The notes: generated from the sequence alone by a model not told the origin. DNA of 64,000 nt from Vespula vulgaris (GCF_905475345.1 NC_066586.1:10735400-10799399), one strand, 5' to 3'. Shown: positions 1 through 14,664, counted from the stretch's first letter. Made by a program: numbers and translations.

Positions 1-1981
1 TACGTCCTCCAACCTTTCTCTGCTTCTACGCAATGTCGGCAGGTAATTAGCTATCAAGTTACCTTATACATCCTGCTCGGCTGCATGATGCCTACCTGTT
101 ACCTGCCTGCCCGACCACCCTCTACCTAGCTACGGATCCGTTTTCAGACATGCAATTATGTCTGATGGAAATGGAAGACACGTGTGTCTACGTATACCTA
201 TATAAAGTATCACGACGAAAGATCGAAAACTAGTACTTACTCTGCTCTCGTTCTTTCTTTAATTCCTTACATCGTCTAAACAATCGAGGGATAAAATCTA
301 ATAACCGTGAAAGAATACTTCGTGTTCTCTTCCTCGACAACTAGCTATACATTTCTTTTAATTCGATATTATTTGAAAGGTTCGTCACGATTTAGCGAAC
401 CGAGAAACGCCAGCTTCCATCTAGAACAATATTTCTGCTGTTAATCTGGATGGAGTACTTGAGTTAAATACATTACGCGATTCCGAGAAGGTTTTTCTCT
501 TGTCTCGGGCCACCTTAGCGTGGAGGTCCTGCCATGAACAATTTATGGCTTAAAAAAGGGAGGGAGTCTCACCCTTCGGGAGAACAGAAGCAAGGACACC
601 AATGTCGAAGCGGAGGTAGTCCTTTAGTCCTTTCTTCTTCCCTTCACGACGAAACACGAGGGGTCAAACTTCTTGTAAACCATAAAGAGGATTCCCAGTC
701 ATTAGATCTTTTCGTTCGAGGATCGCCTGATATCTCTCTTTCTCTCTTTTTCTCTATCCTTTTCTTCTTTTCTAGCTTTTCTACTTCTCTTTCGTAACGT
801 GACAGATTTTTCGTCGACAGGGATTTTCCTGTAAAACGATTAATATCTTTGATTTAAACGAACGAATGAACGAAGGAAAATATCTTGCACATTTTCCAAG
901 GCATTCAACGAACACAGAATCGTAACGTAAAGTTAATCGTACAATAAGGATCTAATCCTGCTTCTTACAACGCAGCCACCTCTATATACCTTTTAATCCA
1001 CAGGATTTGGATAAACGGCACCGGGCTAGGTAGTCGTAATTTAGGAAAAAATATTAATTAAATGTGTATTAGAGGTTTAATATCCAGAGCAAACTGGATC
1101 GATACAACCTTGGGATTCTCGTTATAACCTGCTGCACGAAATGAACTTTTTAATTGAAAAATAAAATATCACGTGACTTCCAAAAATCTTTATTTTCACC
1201 GAAGAAACTTTCTCCGCGTTAGTGATATAAATTGGGAAGTTATTGGAACATCAATGTCTCGTGAGTTCGAAAATCAAAAAATCCTCCGAAAGTCGCTGAG
1301 TCGGTAAAGAGATGGATCTTTTCGAGTGGTAGAAATCGGGGCCACGAGGACACGGATTCGTGATTTCGTGGCTCTCCCCGACCACCATAGATCACCATGT
1401 CGTAGCAATTGAGTTAGGAAGGAAGGAAGGAACCAGTTTGGCAAACACTTCTCTTTCTCCCTTGTTCACTCAGTCTTGGAAGACAAAATTTATGGCTTAA
1501 AAAAGTCCCGGACGGGCGAGTTGTTCGCTTTATCTGTAATGTACTGATCTTGCCTTCGTCGAGAATGGCGCGCCCCTTCTTACTTCAAGCGTGGACCTTG
1601 CTTGCTTGGACGAAAAGGCTACCCTACGATCTGGATACGGGGCCCAACTTGGTTCGTACATAGGGGTGAGCCACCCCGTGGCTTACATGATTTATATCAA
1701 AAGAAAAAGAGAGAGAGAGAGAAAGAATAGCAGCGAAATACGAAGAATCGACTGCAAGCTTCAGAGTCTCCGGACCTGCTGGAGCTTCCGCGGGACTTCG
1801 TTTTGATAAGGGTCTACGAATCGTACGATTCTACCCCGGACTTTCCATCGAAAGACTGGATCTACGGCTTTGGCCTCGAAGAAATCTAGCCTCGCAGGTG
1901 GAAGGATAGAACGGAAAAGAGAAGGGTGAGTGCAACCGATCAACGCTGAGTCTTTCGATAAGGGGAAACTTGCTGTATCCT

Positions 1982-2026
1982 TCTCTCTCTCTCTCTCTCT
2001 CTCTCTCCCTCTTTCACACACACACA
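1982..2026. repeat. (CT)n-(CA)n compound microsatellite
   Basis: CT run directly followed by a short CA run. Confidence 0.88.
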
Positions 2027-2440
2027 GATACACACTACTATACGAGGTACTATTGGAAAATGTTGAAAGAGAAAACGTAACCTGGCTCGAAGAGAATAAT
2101 CCTTAGTGTTTTATCAAACTACGGAAGAAATGTTGAATATTCTCTCGATTGTTCTTACCTTCTTTTTTGGTGTTACTTCATCTCAAAAGAAATAATCATA
2201 AAAGTCCCGAGAGAAGAGTTTCTGATGTCGTCACGTTGACTTCCTGGCGGTTTTCGTCGAGCTGCATAAACTGTGACGTAATTCTCGTCTCACATAGAAG
2301 AAGCAGAAAGGAGGAGGAAGGACTCGGGGGAGTGTCTGGAAACGTTTGACGACATTCCAGAAGCGGATGGAAGAGTCGGGAAAGGAGGTTGTTACGAGAG
2401 AACGAGGGAGAAAAGGATAGGGAAAAAGAAACAAGAAGCA

Positions 2441-2484
2441 AGAAAGAGAGAGAGGGAGAGAGAAAGACAGAGAGAGAGAGAGAA
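2441..2484. repeat. (GA)n microsatellite
   Basis: GA run with GGGA and GACA interruptions. Confidence 0.85.
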
Positions 2485-4188
2485 ACGGTACCGTCTTTCG
2501 TATACGCTTCTGGAAAAGGCTGTTCTAAGTTTCCCAAAGGCGTCCACCAGCTTGCAAGAACTCAAAGTAAGAAGTTGTCTGTGTACTACGTGCAACGGAG
2601 GATCTAAAGAGAAAGAGAAGGAAATGGTCGACCGGTTGTGTGGATGACGGATCCGCTAGCGGCCGTCTCAGGGCGAGCAATCACTTAGGCAAATATTCAC
2701 GCGCGAATACGTCTTCAGCATGTGGGCACCTCCTGCAGTTGTATAAGCAGTCGCCAGGGACGTATGGAGCATAGGGGCTTCTAATTGGAACGCCATGCTT
2801 CACCACGTGCTTCCTACCCTGCGACGATCGATATTTCGTTTGCCCTCTCAAAATACTACTATCGCTTTGCCAAAGTAAATAAATCCGAACGCTAAGAGGA
2901 GAAATATTAAACTAGTTTAATCGATAATCGAAAATTAATAGTTGCCATTCGAGGACTCATGAAGGATATATCAAGGAGGAAAAATAGATCGAGGGGTCCG
3001 TCCGATTAAGCCTAATGAAAGATGGTCGCCTGGAGAACGCTTCAAAGGCGGTCTAGATACCAAACGATTCATCAAGATCCCGTAGGGCTCGAATCTGGAA
3101 GCTTCTGCGGTTCGACCTCCTCGACGTTCGACCATAAAGTTCTCTAAGGACTGCCATCAGGATCCTTAAACCTGACTTCGTCAGGTAAGCATGCCACTCC
3201 TTTGATGATCTCTCCTCTTGATACGCAAAAGGGTCGCGTCTTAACATTGACAAGACCCTCGCACAAACGAAGCGACTTGTACAGATCTTAACAATTCGAT
3301 CGCGAACTCTTCCTTCGATACCCAACTCTCTTCTTACGGTGATCGTTTTAATTTCTCTGAATATGTTGAAAATGATTGTATAAAAGCTTTCGCTTTTGAT
3401 ATCATGTTTTAAGTCGATATCAAATATCGCGAAGGGATTGTTCAAAAATTCTTATAAGATAATTTTAAATATAACGAGAGGAAAAGTTGCGAGTACAACG
3501 TTAGAGAGTGAGAACCACGAGAGGTAAGAGATCTTCGGCGCATCTGCCGGGCACGATAACAACGATTACTTATGCGTCCCGTGCCCTCCCTTGCAGAAGC
3601 TTCCTCCGGACAAGCCCCGTTACTCCGACCTCCCACGTTCTCGACTTCTCTTTGCGGGATGTAAGGGGGAACTGGGATGCGGGTGAGAGAGGTAGAGAGA
3701 GCCGGTGTACAGGAGAGGGTGCCGCAAGTTAACGCGAACATATAAATTAGCAGGACATCTTAGCAGGCCGCTTGCAACTTAGTCACGTAGCGGGTTTAAA
3801 CTTGACAGGAGGTGGATTCTGCCATAGTCAGCCCATGCCACCCTTCACTATAGGCACTGCGTCACCTGACCCCACGGTTCTCTTTCGACGAGTATAGACA
3901 AGAGATGGAAAGTTTTCCTGATTATCCCTTTAATTTCTTATCACGTTGTCTACTAGTATTTATATGATTTAACAAATATAATACAAAAATTTCATCGCGA
4001 TGTTGCGATCTAAACAAATTTGTAAAACGTTCGTGTCCAAGTATTGTCATAGAACTCAGATATTAGATAAACTACGTTACGTCTGGTAACATAGGAAGAT
4101 TCGCCAGAGGCGAATAATGTACCGATCTTATGCCACATAGGAATATGTCGATAAGAATTGCTCGGAGGTTTGGCCCTCGAGAAAGACA

Positions 4189-4252
4189 AAGAGAGAGAGA
4201 GGGAGAGGGAGGAGGAGGAGGAGGAGGAGGAGGAGGAGGAGAAGAGAGAGAG
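4189..4252. repeat. (GA)n-(GGA)n compound microsatellite
   Basis: GA run followed by about eleven GGA units and a second GA run. Confidence 0.9.
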
Positions 4253-5922
4253 GATCCAACTTTCGATTTATGGGCTATCCTCTCGTGGGATCTCCGCTCT
4301 AGTCCCTAGGATGCGGTCAAAGTGACAGGGTAGCCGATTAGGTGCGCAATACTCTGAAACAGCATCCGAAGCAGCATCTGCGCCGTTCATTGATCACACT
4401 CGAAAACGGAAAGTCCACGGAAGGACGTGGTAGAAATTCTAGAAGGGAGAAATGGAGATTATGACTCGACCACGTCAATATCTCCTCTCTCATGGAAACG
4501 CGTTGTAGAATAAAAAAAAAAACGTCTCTACCAATTTCAAACTTTTCTTTTCGCAAAACTCAGTTTTCATGTTCCTGCAAGATGTCCAACATTTTCTATT
4601 TTTCTTGACTGATTTACGAGAACAAAAAGCCCAAACCTTACTTTTTATCGGACTGATTATTTCTATTATATTAAATTATCTCCATCTTATCTTTAAGAAA
4701 CAGGAAGTCTCATGAAATATTCTCTTCTTGCGTTCAAGAAAGTTTCTTATTTACCTCGAATGTCTTCTGTAAGCTGTACAACATCATCATGGTAATTGCA
4801 ACCGAATATTCTAGTGATTAATATCACCCGTCATTAGAATCGTACCACAAGACGTTCTCAAGATTACGTATCAGATATTATAATATCAGACATATTCTGT
4901 ATGAAGAATTTAGTTAACAGGTATCATTAATCGTTTTTGCTATTCCAAAATATATCTAATCAGATACGCAAGGGAGATAAACGCACAAAATTAAATCTAG
5001 CATACCGTTACTAGTATAGATAGCCATGGGACAATGTTTTCTTATAATTAATGCGTAGGGGTGGACTGAATGGACCGATGTAGCGCCTGAGGAGAGAAAG
5101 GGTGCAGCTAAGAACAGAGGGGCAACCTTCTAAACTCTGAAAGCATTCAAGGAATTCCTCGCTTATCCTCCCCCTTTTCCTCCTCTACTGGCCTGCTAGA
5201 ATGTTGCGGCGTTATTGGCTACGTTTATCATCCTCTTTGCAGGAAACACACGAAATCTTCTCGCGAAAGACGTTAAAACGTAAGTACACGAGAAAGCACA
5301 TAACATTAGGGTTAATTTTCGTATGAAAATGAAACGCGAAATTTTTGAGAACATTTTGGCATTCGATCTTCCAGAATCTCTCTTTTTCTCTTCGAAACCA
5401 ACAGAGTTTCGGCTTTCTCTTTTTCCCTTTTCCTTCTTCAATAGCACGACACCCTCCTTCTTCCCTCTTGCGACCTGACTGCCTGGCTGCCTGACTGTCT
5501 GACTGCCTACCTACGTGAAATTGCACGGCGGTCGGATTTAATTATGTCTGGAATTCGGTGCTAATTAAGTTTGATCGAACGAATTCACGGGTTTGTTACC
5601 GAGTTCGCTCCGCAATACTTACGAAACAAGGGTACACCTCGCCGCCGACATAATGCAAATTAAATTACACTCTATATATGCTGACCAGTAGGAGAGAAAC
5701 CCTTCGACGTGAAGTCCACGCATTCTTTCTCGTTTTGACCAACGAAACGAATGAATTTCGAGGAACAACGAGAGTGCTTCGAGTAAAAGGTCTATCTCTT
5801 TAGAAATTTCATTTCAAGAGTCGAAAAGAAAGTAGGTACGATTCCACAGTTGTTTCCATTTCAACGAACAATTTTTCTACGCAGCCTTACGGAAAGGCAA
5901 ATACACGGTCTGCAGGAAAGGC

Positions 5923-5924
<2 letters not shown>

Positions 5925-5970
<46 letters not shown>

Positions 5971-5976
5971 GAGAAA
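5925..5976. repeat. (GA)n microsatellite
   Basis: Near-pure GA, about 50 bases, with one GACA interruption. Confidence 0.9.
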
Positions 5977-6403
5977 GGAAGCACGGAAGTCTAGAGAGGG
6001 TAGAGATAGAGGTGGCACCCTCTGGCGCAGTGGGTTTACCCCCTGATTGGATGAATATTAAATTTTGGTCACTGGCAAACAACCACCTCGCTTCCCGGTC
6101 GCTAGCTCTTTCGGTCACGACGATTGAAATATGTATCCACCGGCAAGTCAAACATCCCGTCGAAAGTGCATGACCGCCTACGTGATTCGAATTCGACGAA
6201 CGAATTTGGTGGAAAACACGTGTAATCCGGGATTGACATGGAAAATGAATAATTACGTATGAAATCGTGATATGGTGACGAATAAAAAAAAACAAACAAA
6301 AGAAAAAGAATATCAAAATAAAATGCACGATGTTCGTAACGTATTACACAAATTCAAACGACGATGATACGAACTTAAAAAAGAAGAGACTCTCGTAGGG
6401 TTC

Positions 6404-6462
6404 CTCTTCTCTTCTCTTCTTTTCTTTTCTTTTCTTTTCTTTTCTTTTCTTTTCTCTTCTTT
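6404..6462. repeat. (TTTTC)n pentanucleotide repeat
   Basis: About eight TTTTC units flanked by TTCTC variants on both sides. Confidence 0.9.
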
Positions 6463-7567
6463 CGAAAGTGTAATTGCCGAGGATGAGACAGGACTTTCGA
6501 AAGAATGTAATTACGTATTACGTTTTCTTGCGCGACTGCGAAGTCATCAATCGTCCTTCCGCGGCGTCGATTATCGCGACGGTTACGAAGACGAGGCAGC
6601 AATTATCTTGGAGAAATTAAGGACGCGGGCTGGATAAGACGGGGCGGGCTGCGAAGGGCGATGTGAAGAGGAGAGAAGCGGAGATCTTGACAGAACAGGC
6701 GCGTTTCGACAAGAAGGGTGGTACGCTTAATTTCATAGACGTGGCGTACGGGGCCATACGAGCAAGAACAATCGAGCCCGGGAGCGTGTGCAAAGGAGGG
6801 GGTTGACCGAGGGTAGGCTTCGCGTACTTCCAAGGGATAATTACAATAAGCAGCCCTCGCTGCCCTTACCTCTAGGTTGCTCTAAGAAATCCGTTCTACC
6901 AAACTGTATATATAATCTCTCGAGTTTGCATCAAGAAAACGGGTTGACCCATCTTTAATATAACAAAATAATATGTTAGGTGACTGATAAAAAATATCAA
7001 TGAAGTTTTTATACGTCGTATCTTCAATTAACATCAGCAATCCGACCATGGGCTAATATTGATTTTTTCGTAGAATAGAAACTGAAAAAAAAAAAACGAA
7101 AGAATTATTTCCACATGCGTTGTCGTTGCTTCTCGCTATACGATAAATATTTTTCTCTAATGGCACGACGACAGTAACTTTTCACACGATAAGTACGACG
7201 GGGCTCAAATTTTTCATTAAACTCGACTCGTAAAAGAGATTGAATTACAAGTTGGGGTTATACCGTATCGAGCGAAAAACTCTCTGAATAACTCCAAAAG
7301 CAAATGTATTTTCATTCGTATGTACATATACGCATACGTACGGTACACACACGTATTTCTGCATATTCATCGCGTGTCTGCTACGAACCCATCAATTCGC
7401 TACTTTCTGAAAACGAGCGCATCGCAAAGCGCAAACTTAACGGTGCGTCGCGCCACGATAAAACATCGGCAAATTCGCGCGATTGAATTACAGTTTAATT
7501 AACTCGTGGGCAATTAAGGTTCCTGCCCAGCTTTACTCGCACGTTGAGGCGTGTATGTGTGCGCATG

Positions 7568-7569
<2 letters not shown>

Positions 7570-7608
<39 letters not shown>

Positions 7609-7619
7609 TCTCTTTCTCT
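7570..7619. repeat. (CT)n microsatellite
   Basis: About 50 bases of CT; a second impure CT tract follows at 7,780-7,822. Confidence 0.9.
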
Positions 7620-9334
7620 ATATTCTCGACGATCCACCACTGTTCACCTATAACGAAACGCTTTCCGTCGAATCTCGTTTATCCGCGTACTCGGTGGTTT
7701 CCAGAAGCAAGTTTCGAGAGCGCTCGCGATTTCATCGGAAACTTTCACATCCCTCGATCGCTTCTTTTTTCTCTCGTACTCTTTCTCTCTCTCTCCCTCT
7801 CTCTTTCCCTTTCTCTTTCTCCGCCACGTTCCGTCTCTCTAGTACGGTACGCTGCTAACGGGCATTTCGTTTCGAGCGCATGCATGCTCGAAATTACACG
7901 CTAATGATGAGGAGGAGGCAGAATAATTTGAATTTTTAATTAAAGTTAACCAGATAACATACATATTTTTCGCTGGATCGCGCTTTATCCAACGCTGTGA
8001 TAGCGATATCATTGTCCTTTGATTTTAGTCCGCCTATATAATAAAAATACGCTATTGTTCATTATCAGTATAACGATGAAAAATGGTTTATTGTTCGTTA
8101 TCCACTGAATGTTTTATTTCAGATATAGAATTTAATTCAAAACTATTGCATAAAGTGTCTATTACGTACATAATAAATTGCTATACCTAATTATACCCAT
8201 ACCTACTTCAATTGAATTAGAGCATAGTAGATATGCGATAAAGGGTCGACAAAGGCAACGAGAGAAATCTGACCGACTCTGGTGGCTCGGCAAAGGACGA
8301 GAAGGAGGATACGAACGACTGGACCAATGATATTTCAAGATGGTATGTGCACGTATCGTAATAACGCGTAGGTAGTCTATACTCGGATGTAGTTAGTCAA
8401 CGGGAAGCCATAACTGCCGCGTAGGCGGCCGATTTAACGACGAGTGAATAATTACAGGACTTTACGGTCCGTTGCTAGAGAGCTTCGTAGAATAGAGGAG
8501 CGTTAGCTACTACACTCGCAGTTATATTTACGGTCCAACGATGACGGCAATTTCGGTTTAGAAATCAAAGAGAAAATCGTTGACACTCGAATCTAATCTC
8601 CTTACGAGTTCAACGAAGATTCATAATCTTTCATCTGTAATGTTCAACACGATCACTTTTTCATATATTTTCTTATTATATTATCATTATCGTTTCTAAC
8701 AAGAGAATAATTTCTATTTAAAAACGTGATATTTCCTCGAGCTTACTGGTCTCGTTAAATTAATATGAAGGTGAAAATCGGATAAGTTCGTTCTTCTGGT
8801 ACGAACATTTATAATTAAATGGTGTTGTTACTTATTACATTGAAGTTCCCGAAGAAACGGAGAGAGATCATTAGTGGAGGTAAGATTGCGGTTGCTTGGA
8901 TAATCCCTTCAATAATATAAGTCGATGAAAGAAGAGCGGGAGAATGAGCTCAAACACGAGTTTGTGGAACATGCGTTTCGGTAAAATCTTTAATTACGGT
9001 AGGTTGCCTTGATGCATTTTGATAGAAGAAATAAGAAAAGAATATTTTGCAAAATAATGTCATAATCGGAAAAATGCTTCGCGCATTGATGGGATATAAG
9101 TCGAGGTGGTCGCGTGGAAAGGTCGATATCGAAGGGTACGAAAGGGCAGGTGCCGACGACACAAGGAGGTGTGTGTCGCAAGGAGTGTCGAACGGCCAGG
9201 TCTCGTGACAAATAGAAGCTTTGTGTCGCGACAATGGGGAGTTTATTTCCGGGCCGGCTGGGGCTACAATGTAGGCACTATACTGTAATTAAATTCCCAA
9301 ACCCAAGGATTCGGAGGTTATAGAGGAGCCAAAG

Positions 9335-9335
9335 C

Positions 9336-9380
<45 letters not shown>
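9335..9380. repeat. (GA)n microsatellite
   Basis: About 46 bases of GA with one AAGA interruption; a CCTT tetranucleotide run follows at 9,511-9,540. Confidence 0.9.
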
Positions 9381-9383
<3 letters not shown>

Positions 9384-10840
9384 TGGGTCGGCAGACTGAA
9401 GTAGAAGAGAGGAAGGAGGTGGAGAAGGCAGAACCTTAGCATATTGCATACTGACCACTCCGCAACGCTATGGTCTTTCCTACGGCAGACGCCATATTGT
9501 TTGCCGTATGTTCCTTCCTTCCTTCCTTCCTACCTTCCTTCTCGCTACTCTCTGGCTTGTACCAAAGCTAAGATGAAACGAATTCCACTTACAAATTCCA
9601 TTGTCCGAGAGGAAACGGAGATCGGTGGTGATAAGCGTACGCTACGTACTCAAATACGTTACAAGAGAGGCTTCGTTAATAATGTAATCTCATGCAGTTC
9701 CTCTCGTAGATAATAATCAAGCCATGTGAAAATCAAAGGAAATTGAACGAGTCAAATATATCGACTACCTCGATTCTTCATTGCTGATCGTTTCCCTAAA
9801 GCTACGAAAATGTACGATCCATGTGTAAAGTAATCGATTAATTTATCTTATCAATTGTTTTAAATTATTACACCTAAAAATAAGCAATATACACATTTTA
9901 TAATTTAAAATACTACCACATTCTTTTAAAGCTGTTATTAATGGACGATATAATCGGACATACTTTTAACATATATTACCTATCACGGAGGTTTACAAAC
10001 TTTCTTACCGATTTGCAATCTATAATGTAATCAATCCAAAATGTAATAATAATTATCAACGAAATACAAAGTTTCCTGCCTCAACGTTTACAAAAATAAT
10101 TATAGAATCGAATATACATTTCATGTAGTAGCATTATTTAAAATCTCAATCAGTTATAGAAAAGCAAATAGCTTCTCAAACATTAGGATAACCGTCCGTA
10201 TCGACCTAAAAAATAGATTCTTGAAGCTTAGTGATCGTCTCATACGAAAAGTAAAAGACATCCCAACGTTCTCTTCTTACCATCTTTCCCTTCTTCGAGA
10301 AAAGGGTTCTTCGAATAATCTATATTGGAAGGTGCTAACTGAAGTATTATGTACTCTAGCTTCGAAGCAGCAAAAGAAGGGATCTCGCTTGGTATAAACT
10401 AGGATGAGGGAGAAGGAAAAGACAGAGAGAGAGAGAGAGATGTTGCGAACGGAAAGTTTGATCCTGCTGTTGAAGGTGGATGAACTTTATTGTCGCTCGT
10501 AACGTCGGAAGGTGTACGTCGAAAAATAGATAGGACGACGTAAGTTATCCCTTTTAAAAAAAAATCGTTGACCTTTCGAGTGTAGAATTGATATACAAAA
10601 GGATTAACGCTACGTATTGCGTTCTAATTTCATTTTTAAGCTCCTTTTAAAACTCTTCGCATGTTCTTAGGAAGATACCAACATGCAAAACATTCATCAG
10701 CAAAGTTCAATAGAAAAGAATTGTATAATCGTGTAATTGAATCGATTGCTTAAGTAAACGAAATTATTCGACAATAAGTAGGAAGATAGCAGAATAGAAG
10801 AGATCGACAAAGCATTGCATTAACCAAGTTCGAATAGGAG

Positions 10841-10866
10841 AGAGGGAGAGAGAGAGAGAGAGAGAG
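10841..10866. repeat. Short (GA)n microsatellite
   Basis: GA run of about 26 bases; a shorter one is at 10,424-10,440. Confidence 0.8.
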
Positions 10867-11718
10867 GAAAATGAGAGACAAATACAATTCCGTATTAATT
10901 TTCCAATAAGGTATTACGATTCTCCAATATCTTAAAGTTACATATCGATATTATGCTACATATGACACATATTCGTAAATTAACAAAACAGTTAAGGTTC
11001 TCTTAAAGTGAGTACATCGTGATAAGAAGGAAGAAATGATCGCTTTTATTCTCGATAGTATTAACAAAGTACGCCGATTCTTGATTCGGTTTTCGTTCGA
11101 GACGTCAAAGTAAGCCGGGATCACGCGTCTTCGTGAAACAGAGATGGAGTTTTAATGCGGAGCAAACACACATATAAATCCCAAGCTGCCGAACGTGAGA
11201 ACGTGTAAGTCTTAAGAGCAAGAGAGATGCTAGGGAAGAAGGTAGAAAGATAAGCATGCGGAAGGGAGCTATCTAAAGAGAGAAAGAGAGAAGGAGAGAA
11301 GTAGACGAAAACGTTCGTGCGCGGCTTGTCAGAACGGGGTTGGCTAAAATGAAAGTTGGAGCCACGGCTTGCCGCAGCAAATCCGGCTTGATTAAAACAC
11401 CGTAGGAGGAATCCCTTACCCCTTTCGCTCTTAGCCACCAGCCATGGTCCCTATACCACCCCCTTTATTTCGACCTTCTTCGGTCGCCAAGGAGCGTGCT
11501 TGCGCACGCGCACGCGCGCACTCTCACGCCAAAGTATAATCTTAATGCAGTCTTATACGAAGCGGAACGAGGCTATATTTCATTATAACCCCGCAGTCCT
11601 TCCGGAGCCCTTCGCGAACCCTTTCCATTTCGACTACTATAAGCGTAAGGGCGACTGGGATTTTCCTTCAAGATATCGTCCTTGCCTCGAAGAAGGGGCC
11701 TTCGTCGTTTGGAATCTC

Positions 11719-11758
<40 letters not shown>

Positions 11759-11759
11759 A
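11719..11759. repeat. (CT)n microsatellite
   Basis: CT run of about 40 bases with two TTTCT interruptions. Confidence 0.9.
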
Positions 11760-14644
11760 TAGTTCAAGGTAGATGATTCGAAAAGAGAAAGAGAGAAGAA
11801 GGGGTGGGTGGGGTGAGGAGGAACGGAGGATTGTAAGTATCGAAACGGCGACATTGGCTAAAGTGCCTCGCCGTAATGCCTTCCCTAATCTTTTCCCCAT
11901 CCTGTCGAAAAACTACCCGTTTCTCGCAAAATGGGGGTGTAGAAGGTAACAGAGTAGGGCCGCCGAAATTATAACTCATGATCGCGTTTGATAATAGAGA
12001 TGGGTCGTGACGCTAAGGAATTAAGGGGTATGTCGATAGATTCCCGATAACTCTTCGAATAACTTTCTTCCTAACAAATATTTCGTTTCTCTCGTTTTTT
12101 TGCTTTTTGGTTATTTTTCTCGTTCTTCGGTCTGAATAGAGCAAGAGTAATTATGATACTCGGATTCATCGGCAGGTGATATACAATTATTTGCAATAGA
12201 ATATCAAACACCGACGTCGATTAAAACGACCGGTGAAAGTTGCCAACGAAGGAATAAGGTTGACGGTTAGGGGAGACATCGCGGCTCGAAACTTAAGGGG
12301 GTAAAAACGGGAGTATATTTACGATGTTACAATGCCCTATGGACTAATCCTCGCCCCGGGCATTACCTAGACCGATCGAACCCTCTTGCTTTTCCATGGA
12401 ATGCAAGCGTACTTTAACGCCAGAGGAAGTTAGATATCCCTAAGAATCAATATCGTCTTTCGTTTTCTAATAGGAATTGCGAGAAAGTAACGTGAAGGTG
12501 ATATAAACGAAAAAAGAAACAGAAAAAAAGGAGAAAAGAGCAATAAGTCGTAATACGATTTTTCCCTTTAAAATACTTTCGAGAATTCATCCGAGGTCTG
12601 ACTACCTAATTGACACGATTTTTATAAACTCCCCTTGTCGAGGGTTAAGCCAGCTTTTGTACGATCGTCGTCGGGGTACGCTCTTGAATCCTCCCATTAT
12701 ATCAAAAGAATGCGACAATACCAACTCATAATTGCCCTATTATGATGATCGTTTCGCGTGAAAAGGTTCGTTTCCTTCGCGTTAAGAATTATTTACTTTA
12801 TTCCCAGCAGCATAGGACAAACACACCGCGGAGAGTAATAAATCATGAGTAATAAACAGATCTCCTTAAGAGGATTTACGAGACTAGCTTTCTAGTATTT
12901 TGACAGCGCTTTTACGATTTAACAGAGGATTAGCGTTTACCCAAACAAATACCTTTTTCAGGGACTGTTATGAAAGGACCGAAAGGACAGATTTGGTTAA
13001 CCCTATTCGAATTCCAAAAAATGTTAACGCTTTATATATTTAACAGAAAAGATCATCTCTTTGTGCTAGGCTTCGCGAACGAAAAAGAAACAAATTATGA
13101 TACAAGAGGGAGTCAAAATTTATTCGTATGAATAATTTTGTTTTCTATCCTTAGTTAAGCCTTCTAGAACTAAAATAACCAAAGAAAAACGTCCTTGCTA
13201 ACACACATTATATAAAGCGTACAAGAGAGAAAATCTTGAAGAAAGGCCGAAGGAATATAATCGTAATGGTAATCGCGCCCCTAACGACCCTACAAGTGAA
13301 GTCAGAGCAGATTTAGCATTAATATTCTAAGAACGTTGCGCGGAAGCCAACGGGTCTTAACTTCGGTCTTTGTAATAAAGAAATCAGCAGGGAGCAGAAA
13401 ATGATAGTCAGCTGGTGACTTTCCCACTCCTTGCCGGAAGAAACAATGGTAAGATGATTATTCTTTAACGCTGGTAATATTGAGTGGTAGCTATATAATA
13501 TCGAATACATTAGGAACAATTTATATTGATAAGAAAACGTTATCTTCCGATTACATTAAGCACCTGCTATTAGTACTATTGGTTCGTAAACGATTCGAAC
13601 TTTTGATATTGAACATTCCAATTTATTCTTTCTTTTTATCGTTCTAGCATTTATTTAGTAAAAATATTTTTATAATGCGAATAAAAGAAGAGAAGAGAGA
13701 CCGAAGATATACATGCAACACCCTCTAAAGTCAACCCTTCGAACTCCATAGCCAGCAGTCGCCTTTATTGATTTTACAAATTCTCTTTTCTACGTAGAAT
13801 CTTTATCTACTAATTTTATCTTTGTAGAACAAATTAGTAGCAAAGAGTAAAACTTTTAACGAACAGATATTAATCTTACGTAGACTTTTGAAAAAAGTCT
13901 AATTCAATTATATCGTCTAATTTGTTTTCTATACAATGATGAACTACAACTATCTAGGAATATTTCAAAGCATCGATTACCGTCTCGTAAAAACTATATG
14001 ATAGTTCGTAACTTTGATTTCACGCTATAGAATTTGTCTTATTCAAAACGTCACAGAATCCCTTAGCCTTCTTCTCCCTATTCGCCGTTGGCTAAATAGC
14101 TAACTTCGCATAACTATCCTAATAGATTATGATTATTGTGGAGGAAAGCTCTGATTTATGCAATTATCATAAATTCAGACCTGCCCGCCGTATCCTCAAG
14201 GCGCTTCTCCTAGAGTCCCATTCACAAAATTTCAATAGCAAATTATATCCCTGTAAAGTACGCGTCACCATTTTCGTAAAAGATCTTTTGTACGAGAAAA
14301 GGTCATTTCTCGTGAGTTCTTTATCACTTGTTTTCGATATTTTCTTTGTATTTCATATACCTATACGAGAGCAAAAACTCATTATAAAATATACGATAAA
14401 TTTATAATAATGTTTGGAAAATGTTAGATCCATTCACGAGGTTGGATATTGATTATTTATACAAGTGCTATCTAAATAAAATAAAATAAAAAAAAAACAT
14501 TGTATTAATCGTACAAAAACTTGTCGATTTGTACTAATTTTTGGTCGGTAAAAAGAGATCTCTACTTTATAGCTTCTACTTTATCGACGAACAGTATTTT
14601 ACTTGTGCTTAGATATACAATTACCATCCACTAAGAGGTATTAA

Positions 14645-14664
14645 TACCGACATGAATGTCGGTA
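14645..14664. promoter_or_regulatory. Perfect 9 bp inverted repeat
   Basis: TACCGACAT, two-base spacer GA, ATGTCGGTA. GC-richer than the surrounding DNA. Could be a dimeric protein-binding site; no factor recognised. Confidence 0.4.

Noticed and set aside
4874..4887. Perfect 14-base palindrome GATATTATAATATC
   Set aside because: Made only of AT-rich words that arise often by chance in this composition.
5861..6328. 155-codon minus frame
   Set aside because: Its Ser/Leu run is the (GA)n microsatellite read on the other strand; the rest has no recognisable domain.
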